8,503 bases of DNA, from contig JAHDHM010000133.1 in NCBI GenBank assembly GCA_020631315.1, forward strand, positions 1-8,503, written 5' to 3'. Numbering within the stretch: the stretch's first letter is position 1; the number at the start of each line of letters is the position of its first letter. Positions 1 to 7,516 of this stretch are shown piece by piece. The translations under genes and the position numbers were made by a program. Origin of the DNA: Acidimicrobiales bacterium. GTDB lineage: Bacteria; Actinomycetota; Acidimicrobiia; Acidimicrobiales; Poriferisodaliceae. The notes beneath the pieces were generated by a model, which saw nothing but the letters and a program-made list of their open reading frames with translations, had not been told where the DNA came from and searched no databases.

Positions 1-1480
1 TCTTGTTCTTGTCGTCGAACGAACCGGCGCAGCCGACCCAGTACAGGTACTCGGACTCGAACGGGTCGCCGCCGTCGATGATCTCGACGAAGTCCAGGCC
101 CTCGGCCCAGTCGCCACGCTCACCGTTGTTCATGTTCCACGGGTTGGCGTTGTTCTCCATGCCGCGGAAGGCACCGCCGAGCTCCGACGGGAAGTTCGAC
201 TCCATGAGCGTCGAGTAGCGACGCATGTCGAGGATCTTGTCGAGGATCTCGATGTTGACCGGGCAGTTCTCGTCGCAGGCCTTGCAAGTGGTGCAGGCCC
301 AGATCTCTTCCTGGCTGATCCGCTCGAACACGTTGTCGGACTCGACGGTGATCTCGGCATCGACACCGATCGGCGGGGTGACCGCCGGGGTACCGGTGCG
401 AGCCATGACCTCGCCGGTCTTCAGCACGATCTCGCGCGGATCGAGCGGTTTGCCTGTGGCGTGTGCCGGGCACACCGCGGTGCAACGGCCGCACATGGTG
501 CAGGCGTCGGTGTCGAGCAGCTGCTTCCAGGTGAAGTCGCCGATCTCGGTGGCGCCGAACGTCTCGAGCTCGGTCTCCATGAGGTTCGGCATCGCCCGCA
601 TCGCACCCTTGGGACGGTCCTTGTCCTTCAGGTACATGTTCAGCGGCGACGTGAACATGTGGCGCATCATCGTGATCGGCAGGATCACCAGGAAGGCGAT
701 GAAGCTGACGACGTGGAGGATCCACATCGCCTGGTGCCAGCCGACGATGGCGTCGACGTTCTCGACCAGGCCCGACAGCGGGTAGCCGATGAAGCTCCAC
801 TTCTCGAAGTCCGGACGACCGTCGGCGGCGATGCGGAACATCTCGGCCAGGAAGCCGGTGGCGCCGATGGCGAACAGGACGCCGAGCACGACCGCGTGCT
901 CCGGACGGGTCTTGATGCGGATGCGGTACGGACGCTGGATGTAGCGGCGCACGATCGCCCAGATCACGCCGGCCATGTAGATGAGGCCGCCGAGATCACC
1001 GACGAACGCGAAGCCCTGGTACACGCCGCCGTGCAGGAACTTCAGGTCCTCCGGCATCTGGTGATCGATCTCGAGCGTCGTCGTCACGCCGAGCAGCACG
1101 AAGAAGCCGTAGTAGATGAGCAGGTGCATGACGCCGGCCGCGGGGTCACGCAGCAACGTCTGCATCATCACGCCCGCACGCCAGTCCTTCACACGGCGCT
1201 CGGCGTTGTCCTTGCGGAGCTCACGACGGTCCGGCTGACCGCGCTCCCAGTTCTTCATCCGGTTGGAGAACATCCACGCGCCGTAGACCAGCAGGACCGG
1301 GAGAATCGCGTAGAACGCGACCTTCAACGGGTCCGGGATGTTGCCGAACACCGTGCGGTGGATCGGCGAGTCACCCTTGAAGTCGAAGTAGGCGGCGGCG
1401 ATGCCGGAGATGATCGTGACGGCGGCGAAAGCGCCACCGAAGATCAACGGCAGATGATGCGGCTTGATGCGACGAGTCAC
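1..1480 (-). CDS. etfD: EtfD-like membrane-bound iron-sulfur oxidoreductase (3' end outside window)
   Basis: This is the N-terminal 493 residues of an integral membrane Fe-S oxidoreductase; the C-terminus lies beyond the left edge. Hydrophobic spans are visible at about residues 12-31, 55-71, 115-133, 155-177, 195-215 and 250-272. Together they resemble a NarI/HdrE-like cytochrome b domain, and His119, His249, His256 and His274 are candidate haem ligands. Two ferredoxin-type 4Fe-4S motifs follow: Cys327/330/333/337 (CTMCGRCTAVCP) and Cys396/399/402/406 (CTTCKACDENCP). The visible part ends in YWVGCAGSFD, the opening of a CCG (heterodisulfide-reductase D/GlcF) domain. This order matches mycobacterial EtfD (about 880 residues), which passes electrons from the electron-transfer flavoprotein EtfBA, fed by acyl-CoA dehydrogenases, to menaquinone; that role here is inferred. 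The GTG start at 1478-1480 was chosen because no other start codon lies in frame just upstream and the first membrane span begins soon after. No convincing Shine-Dalgarno is seen. An HdrD- or glycolate-oxidase-like relative is the alternative. Confidence 0.8.
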   Translation of the reverse strand, partial: MTRRIKPHHLPLIFGGAFAAVTIISGIAAAYFDFKGDSPIHRTVFGNIPDPLKVAFYAILPVLLVYGAWMFSNRMKNWERGQPDRRELRKDNAERRVKDWRAGVMMQTLLRDPAAGVMHLLIYYGFFVLLGVTTTLEIDHQMPEDLKFLHGGVYQGFAFVGDLGGLIYMAGVIWAIVRRYIQRPYRIRIKTRPEHAVVLGVLFAIGATGFLAEMFRIAADGRPDFEKWSFIGYPLSGLVENVDAIVGWHQAMWILHVVSFIAFLVILPITMMRHMFTSPLNMYLKDKDRPKGAMRAMPNLMETELETFGATEIGDFTWKQLLDTDACTMCGRCTAVCPAHATGKPLDPREIVLKTGEVMARTGTPAVTPPIGVDAEITVESDNVFERISQEEIWACTTCKACDENCPVNIEILDKILDMRRYSTLMESNFPSELGGAFRGMENNANPWNMNNGERGDWAEGLDFVEIIDGGDPFESEYLYWVGCAGSFDDKNK

Positions 1481-1523
1481 GGCCGCACACCGTACTCGCC
1501 CCCTACAGAGGGCGAGAAGTGTT

Positions 1524-1610
1524 GTTCAGCGAGGTGAGCGCCCGCAGGGCGTGGTCCCGCTGCGAAGGTTCAGCGAGGTGAGCCTCCGGAGGGGGCGATC
1601 CCGCTGCAAC
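1524..1610. repeat. Two tandem 43-nt hairpin-forming repeats
   Basis: Two copies (1524-1566 and 1568-1610, period 44) share an identical 16-nt left arm, GTTCAGCGAGGTGAGC, and an identical 9-nt right arm, TCCCGCTGC. The 15 bases between them differ at six positions, yet both centres fold: GCCC-GCA-GGGC in copy 1 and CTCC-GGA-GGGG in copy 2. The outer arms pair through AGCG/CGCT. They sit in the 139-nt gap between the cyclic-nucleotide-binding gene and the etfD-like gene, both on the minus strand, and no T-run follows on either strand. They resemble REP-type intergenic palindromes. A terminator or mRNA-stabilising role is possible. Confidence 0.7.
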
Positions 1611-1619
1611 GAAACAGCG

Positions 1620-2042
1620 TCAGCCGAAGATCTTGCGGTCGAGCTCGCGGACTCGACCGGCGAGGGCTGCCAGCAGCTTGCCGGACAGCGACGGCGTCTC
1701 CTTGAGGAGCTTCGTGAACGCCTTGGCGTCGATCTTGAGGAGACGCATGTCGGTCGCCGCCTCGACGTACGCGGTGCGCGGGCCACGGTCGAGCAGCGAC
1801 AGTTCGCCGATGGCGTCGCCGGCTGACAGCGTGGCGATCTTGCGACCGTTGCGACGCACCGTCGCCTCGCCGCTCAGGACCACGTAGGCCTCGGTGCCCA
1901 TGTCGCCCTGCTCGACGATCGTCGTGCCGGCATTCACATCGACCTCGTCCGAGGACTTCGCGATGTTCTGGAGGTCCTTCTTGGAGCACCCGGAGAAGAG
2001 CTCCAGGTCACCGAGTCGGCTGATGTGTTCTGAGCGCGCCAT
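1620..2042 (-). CDS. Stand-alone cyclic-nucleotide-binding domain protein
   Basis: A 140-residue protein consisting almost only of a Crp/PKA-type cyclic-nucleotide-binding beta-barrel. The approach helix and first strands lie at about residues 10-60 (LFSGCSKKDLQNIAK, then GTTIVEQGD). The phosphate-binding cassette lies at 79-91, GELSLLDRGPRTA. It keeps the Glu80 and Arg89 that in the family contact the ribose and phosphate of the nucleotide. Thr90 follows, a position linked in the family to cAMP versus cGMP preference. A C-terminal helix (about 107-138) follows, but there is no helix-turn-helix, so it is not a Crp-like transcription factor by itself. No membrane or catalytic part is visible. 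It is probably a small cytoplasmic nucleotide sensor acting on a partner. It is co-oriented with the etfD-like gene 139 nt downstream, which suggests but does not prove a link to respiration or fatty-acid oxidation. The ATG has no Shine-Dalgarno; see the promoter entry. Confidence 0.85.
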   Translation of the reverse strand: MARSEHISRLGDLELFSGCSKKDLQNIAKSSDEVDVNAGTTIVEQGDMGTEAYVVLSGEATVRRNGRKIATLSAGDAIGELSLLDRGPRTAYVEAATDMRLLKIDAKAFTKLLKETPSLSGKLLAALAGRVRELDRKIFG

Positions 2043-2079
2043 GGCCGGGAGTGTAGGGAATCACACGTGTTCGTGCCCA
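2042..2079 (-). promoter_or_regulatory. Leaderless-type promoter of the cyclic-nucleotide-binding gene
   Basis: On the minus strand a -10 hexamer TACACT (2050-2055) is followed by 7 nt and then the ATG, so transcription should start at or next to the A of the start codon. A weak -35, TGGGCA (2074-2079), lies 18 nt upstream of the -10. The spacer holds a perfect 8-bp palindrome ACACGTGT (2063-2070), a possible operator. No Shine-Dalgarno is present, which agrees with a leaderless mRNA, common in actinobacteria. Confidence 0.5.
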
Positions 2080-2117
2080 GGTAGTAGTCGCGCCGGCACA
2101 CCGTCGGGAGTCTGACG

Positions 2118-3069
<952 letters not shown>

Positions 3070-3138
3070 CCACCTCGCGAAATCCGTCCCTCTCCTGCGG
3101 TGCGGTGTCGTTGTCGCGCGCACCGTTCACGGGTGTTT

Positions 3139-3180
3139 CCTGAGAACTCCCTGAGAAAAGTTGGCAACGATGCACTCAGG
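3139..3180. promoter_or_regulatory. HAIR-like HspR operator with extra half-sites before dnaK
   Basis: The HspR operator HAIR is CTTGAGT-N7-ACTCAAG. At 3160-3180 the sequence reads GTTGGCA-N7-ACTCAGG: a strong right half (six of seven) and a weak left half (TTG matched). Further upstream, CCTGAGAA occurs twice (3139-3146 and 3150-3157), 11 bp apart. Its CCTGAG core is the inverse of the CTCAGG core in the right half-site. The operator overlaps the -35 and spacer, where binding would block RNA polymerase. HspR is encoded four genes downstream. Confidence 0.6.
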
Positions 3181-3196
3181 TTTTATGATCTAGTGC
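3161..3196 (+). promoter_or_regulatory. dnaK operon promoter (sigma-70 type)
   Basis: TTGGCA (3161-3166), exactly 17 bp, then TATGAT (3184-3189): a near-consensus housekeeping promoter, with transcription expected at about 3196. An 8-bp perfect inverted repeat, GATGCACT (3169-3176) and AGTGCATC (3192-3199) with a 15-bp spacer, is centred on the first base of the -10 and reaches the start site. Its GCACT/AGTGC core recalls the CIRCE element of HrcA (GCACTC-N9-GAGTGC), but the spacing is wider by 4 bp, so it is not a standard CIRCE. Confidence 0.75.
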
Positions 3197-3327
3197 ATCA
3201 ACGCGACTGGGAAACGGTCTCCAGACCCTCCACAATGTCCTCATCACGGACACACTGTCGTGACTCAGACCGGCCGGAACCCCCCTCCGACCGGGTTCCA
3301 CAAGTTCTCAACCCACAGGAGCTCATC
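3196..3327 (+). promoter_or_regulatory. Structured dnaK 5' leader
   Basis: The predicted leader of about 132 nt contains three inverted repeats: GGTCT-CC-AGACC (3216-3227); TCAC-(G bulge)-GACA with loop CAC and arms TGTC-GTGA (3244-3263, 8 bp); and GGAACCC with a 10-nt loop and GGGTTCC (3276-3299, 7 bp). The Shine-Dalgarno AGGAG (3317-3321) lies 6 nt before the ATG, and the loop of the third hairpin contains CTCC, complementary to GGAG. No open reading frame with a Shine-Dalgarno is seen in it. Confidence 0.5.
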
Positions 3328-5150
<1,823 letters not shown>

Positions 5151-5154
<4 letters not shown>

Positions 5155-5681
5155 GCGAGGCAGAACCCGGGGCCGCCGCCGACGACGCGGCCGCCCCGGG
5201 CGACGCCGCAGCTGCTTCCGAAGAAGCTGCTGCACCACCGCCCATGACGGTCGAGGATCTCATCGAGACCCTCGAGCAGACCACGGCCCAACGCGACGAG
5301 TACCTCGCCACCGCCCAGCGATTGCAGGCCGACTTCGACAACTTCCGCAAGCGGTCGGCAGCCGATGCCGCGGCCCGCGTGGAGTCCGGTGTCGGTCGGT
5401 TGGCCGAGGCACTCCTGCCTGTGCTCGACGCCTGCGACGCTGCGGCGCTGCAGGGTGACGAGTCGGTCAACGCGATCCGGAACCAGCTCGTCACCGTGCT
5501 GGAACGTGAGGGTCTCGAGGCCATCGCGTCGACGGGTGCACCGTTCGACCCGAACCTGCACGAAGCAGTCCTCCACGAGGCCGGCGACGGTGGCGAGCCG
5601 ACCGTGGCCGAGGAGCTGCGCAAGGGCTACGCCTGGAAGGGCAAGGTCCTCCGCGCCGCCATGGTCAAAGTCCAGGGCTGA
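5151..5681 (+). CDS. grpE: Nucleotide exchange factor GrpE
   Basis: A 176-residue GrpE that releases ADP from DnaK and so resets the chaperone cycle; it works as a dimer. Residues 1-32 are a disordered, Ala/Glu/Asp-rich tail common in actinobacterial GrpE. A long coiled-coil helix follows (about 33-78, including [21 protein letters not shown]), then a four-helix region and the C-terminal beta wing with the family signature [12 protein letters not shown] (132-143) and [22 protein letters not shown] (151-172 region). The GTG start shares GTGA with the dnaK stop and has no strong Shine-Dalgarno, which points to translational coupling. An internal ATG at 5244 would remove only the disordered tail, so it is a less likely alternative. 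The last codons and stop lie inside a hairpin (see 5669-5713). Confidence 0.96.
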
Positions 5682-5713
5682 TGCCCTGGCCAGATGGCGC
5701 AGTCCAGGGCTGA
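5669..5713 (+). promoter_or_regulatory. Alternative hairpins and 13-bp duplication at grpE/dnaJ junction
   Basis: AGTCCAGGGCTGA occurs twice, at 5669-5681 (the end of grpE, including its stop) and at 5701-5713. Between the copies lies GCCCTGG (5683-5689), complementary to CCAGGGC in either copy. Hairpin A is CCAGGGC (5672-5678), loop TGAT containing the stop codon, and GCCCTGG. Hairpin B is GCCCTGG with CCAGGGC at 5704-5710 and a 14-nt loop. They cannot form together. The copies also share an ATGG a few bases upstream, so the second may be a decayed duplicate of the grpE 3' end. No T-run follows. The remaining gap to dnaJ (5714-5773) shows only the dnaJ Shine-Dalgarno. Confidence 0.55.
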
Positions 5714-5773
5714 GGCAGCCAGAAGCAGTCGAGAACAGTGAGCAGACGACGAGGGTGATCGAGGAGGTGACCC

Positions 5774-6718
5774 GTGGCAGTGCAACGTGAATGGTTCGAC
5801 AAGGACTACTACGCGACGCTCGGGGTCAAGCCCGACGCCGACGCCAAGGAGATCCAGAAGGCGTATCGGAGGCTCGCTCGCAAACACCATCCGGACTCCA
5901 CGGGTGGTGACGACGCCAAGTTCAAGGACATCTCCGCGGCCTACGACGTGCTGGGCGACGAGTCGACTCGCAAGGAGTACGACGACGCCCGGCGCGTCGG
6001 GCCCGCCGGCGCCGGTTTCGGTGGCGGTAACCCGTTCGGCGGCGGAGGGGACGGCTTCGACGTCCGGTTCGAGGACAGTGGTCTCGGCGATCTGTTCGGC
6101 AACCTCTTCGGTCGTGGCCGAGGTGGGCCGGGAACCCGTTCTGCGGGCATCCGCGGCGTCGACCAGGAAGCTCGTCTGCACCTCGGGTTCGACGAGGCGG
6201 TCAACGGTGTCACGACTGCCGTCCATCTGACGGCTGACGTCCCGACCGCAGGCGGCATCGAGCGGCGTACCCGCGAAGTGAAGGTCCGCATCCCGGCCGG
6301 GGTCGACGACGGACAGCGGATCCGCCTACGTGGCAAGGGCGGCGCGGGTCGCAACGGTGGCCCGCCCGGCGACCTGTACGTCGTCGTCGACGTCCAGCCG
6401 CACGAGATGTTCGGCCGGTCCGGCAAGGACCTCACCATCACGATCCCGGTCACCTTTCCCGAGGCCGCGCTGGGCGCGACCGTGAAGGTGCCGACACTCG
6501 ACGCGTCGACCGTGTCGGTGAAGGTGCCGCCAGGCACCCGTCCCGGCAAGACGTTCCGCGTGCGCGGTCGCGGTGTCGAGACACCGAAGGGTGTCGGCGA
6601 CCTGCTCGTCACCATCGACATCGTCGTGCCGCAGAAGTTGAGCAAGAAGGAACGCGAAGCCATCGAAGCACTCGCCGAGGTGACCGACTGGTCGCCGCGC
6701 GATGCTGAGGAGAGCTGA
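5774..6718 (+). CDS. dnaJ: J-domain co-chaperone without zinc finger (DnaJ/CbpA type)
   Basis: A 314-residue J protein that delivers substrates to DnaK and triggers its ATPase. The J domain covers residues 11-72 (DYYATLGVKPDADAKEIQKAYRRLA) with the essential HPD at 39-41. A Gly/Phe-rich segment follows (78-118), then two beta-barrel substrate-binding domains (about 130-205 and 206-288) with DLYVVVDVQPHEMFGRSGKDL, and the C-terminal GDLLVTIDIVVPQKLS. The protein has no cysteine at all, so the four CxxCxGxG zinc repeats of classical DnaJ (about 375-395 residues) are absent. This makes it a class-B, CbpA-like J protein, although it occupies the operon position normally held by zinc-finger DnaJ1 in actinobacteria. 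The GTG start has a consensus AGGAGG (5762-5767) 6 nt upstream. It begins 92 nt after grpE, an unusually wide gap for this operon, and ends 10 nt before hspR. Confidence 0.93.
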   Translation: MAVQREWFDKDYYATLGVKPDADAKEIQKAYRRLARKHHPDSTGGDDAKFKDISAAYDVLGDESTRKEYDDARRVGPAGAGFGGGNPFGGGGDGFDVRFEDSGLGDLFGNLFGRGRGGPGTRSAGIRGVDQEARLHLGFDEAVNGVTTAVHLTADVPTAGGIERRTREVKVRIPAGVDDGQRIRLRGKGGAGRNGGPPGDLYVVVDVQPHEMFGRSGKDLTITIPVTFPEAALGATVKVPTLDASTVSVKVPPGTRPGKTFRVRGRGVETPKGVGDLLVTIDIVVPQKLSKKEREAIEALAEVTDWSPRDAEES

Positions 6719-6728
6719 GGAGGCTGCG

Positions 6729-7118
6729 ATGAGCACGAACGACCGCACGCGAGCCGTCTACGTGATCTCGGTGGCCGCCGAACTCGCCGGCGTGCACGCG
6801 CAGACCTTGCGCATCTACGAGCGCAAGGGACTGGTCGAGCCCGCCCGCACGCCCGGTGGCAGCCGGCGCTACAGCGACCGTGACATCTCGGTCCTGCAGC
6901 GCATCCAGGAGCTGACCAACGAGGGCCTCAACCTCGCGGGCGTGAAGCGGGTGCTCGACCTCGAAGCCGAGACTCAGCAGTTGCGTCGTCAGCTCGACGA
7001 ACTGCAGCGAGAGGCCGCAGCTGCGGTCGACGCGGCTCGGCGCGAACATCGTCGAGATCTGGTGCCGCTCCAGCAGGCCGTCGTGGTCTGGGAGAGCACC
7101 ACGGAGGAGTCCTCGTGA
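6729..7118 (+). CDS. hspR: Heat-shock repressor HspR (MerR family)
   Basis: A 129-residue MerR-family repressor. The winged helix-turn-helix spans about residues 10-78 and carries the HspR hallmark YVISVAAELAGVHAQTLRIY followed by ERKGLVEPARTPGGSRRYS. Residues 78-112 form a coiled coil rich in Leu, Gln and Arg, for dimerisation. In Streptomyces HspR binds HAIR sites before the dnaK operon and clpB, with DnaK as co-repressor; HAIR-like sites before both operons here (3160-3180 and 7466-7486) fit that loop. The ATG at 6729 is preferred over an in-frame ATG at 6702 because AGGAGG (6718-6723) lies 5 nt before it and the family N-terminus is short. The stop shares GTGA with the next gene. Confidence 0.95.
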   Translation: MSTNDRTRAVYVISVAAELAGVHAQTLRIYERKGLVEPARTPGGSRRYSDRDISVLQRIQELTNEGLNLAGVKRVLDLEAETQQLRRQLDELQREAAAAVDAARREHRRDLVPLQQAVVVWESTTEESS

Positions 7119-7438
7119 CCACGGTCGGCTATCTGCTCGGTCTACTCGCCGTCCTGATCCTGGGGTTCTCGTTGACGCTCATGGTCACCCGCCAGATCGT
7201 CAAACGACGGCTCGACAACGTCGTCGGTCCGTTCCTGGTTCGCCTGGGTCCCCCCAAGGGTCGCGGCCGCCAGGGCCAGAACCTGCCGGACCGCTTCGAC
7301 ACGCTCGAAGCAGCGCAGGAGGCCGCCACGGCAGCGTTGCTCGGTCACCCGAACGACGACGACGTGGCCTACATCCTCGGTCGCCGTGAGGACGACCAGT
7401 GGGATGTCGTCGATCGGGTGGACGTCCTGACGAAGTGA
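7115..7438 (+). CDS. Small single-span membrane protein of unknown function, coupled to hspR
   Basis: A 107-residue protein I do not recognise. Residues 4-25 form one hydrophobic helix (LLGLLAVLILGFSLTLMV) followed by positive charges (RQIVKRR), so the C-terminal 80 residues should be cytoplasmic by the positive-inside rule. This part has a basic Gly/Arg/Pro-rich stretch (46-54), an Ala-rich helix (62-76, TLEAAQEAATAALLG) and a charged, strand-like end (DVAYILGRREDDQWDVVDRVDVL). No cysteine, metal or enzyme motif is seen. The GTG start overlaps the hspR stop (GTGA) and has GGAGGAG (7103-7109) five bases upstream, so it is almost surely translated as the last gene of the dnaK operon. A role in membrane stress or in anchoring a chaperone partner is only a guess. 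Confidence 0.8.
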   Translation: MTTVGYLLGLLAVLILGFSLTLMVTRQIVKRRLDNVVGPFLVRLGPPKGRGRQGQNLPDRFDTLEAAQEAATAALLGHPNDDDVAYILGRREDDQWDVVDRVDVLTK

Positions 7439-7465
7439 ACGATCTCACACGCACGACTCCACAAA

Positions 7466-7486
7466 GTTGAGTGGCGCGACATCAAT
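7466..7486. promoter_or_regulatory. HAIR-like HspR operator before clpB
   Basis: GTTGAGT-N7-CATCAAT fits the HAIR frame CTTGAGT-N7-ACTCAAG: six of seven bases on the left, TCAA on the right, with exactly 11 bp between TTGA and TCAA. It overlaps the expected -35 region of the clpB promoter, where HspR would block transcription. Confidence 0.65.
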
Positions 7487-7493
7487 TTTGATG
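7480..7493. promoter_or_regulatory. Inverted repeat CATCAA-TT-TTGATG at the clpB promoter
   Basis: A perfect 6-bp inverted repeat with a TT centre. It overlaps the right half of the HAIR-like site and lies 10 bp before the -10. It is AT-rich against very GC-rich surroundings. It could be a second operator or part of an extended HspR site. Confidence 0.45.
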
Positions 7494-7500
7494 AATCAGT

Positions 7501-7516
7501 TGCTATGATGTCCTCA
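7501..7516 (+). promoter_or_regulatory. Extended -10, leaderless-type clpB promoter
   Basis: TGC-TATGAT (7501-7509) is an extended -10 element with the same hexamer as the dnaK promoter. The -35 position (7481-7486, ATCAAT) is poor. Only 6 nt separate the hexamer from the clpB ATG, so transcription should begin at the A of ATG. No Shine-Dalgarno precedes the ATG. Confidence 0.65.

Noticed and set aside
461..1537. Plus-strand open frame of 358 codons over the etfD-like gene
   Set aside because: It is a shadow of the minus-strand gene, rich in Arg, His and Asp, with no motif. The minus strand carries clear Fe-S motifs and membrane spans.
3169..3199. Standard CIRCE element for HrcA
   Set aside because: The arms share only the GCACT/AGTGC core and the spacing is too wide; kept only as a CIRCE-like repeat.
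3100..3327. In-frame 5' extension of dnaK, giving a 684-residue protein
   Set aside because: It would translate through the promoter and leader, lacks a Shine-Dalgarno and adds 76 residues with no Hsp70 counterpart. The ATG at 3328 has AGGAG and the family N-terminus.
5672..5689. Rho-independent terminator after grpE
   Set aside because: The stem is good, but no T-run follows and the grpE stop codon lies in the loop, so an internal operon element is more likely.
6702..6728. Upstream ATG of hspR inside dnaJ
   Set aside because: It adds nine residues not expected in HspR, and the AGGAGG at 6718-6723 is placed for the ATG at 6729.
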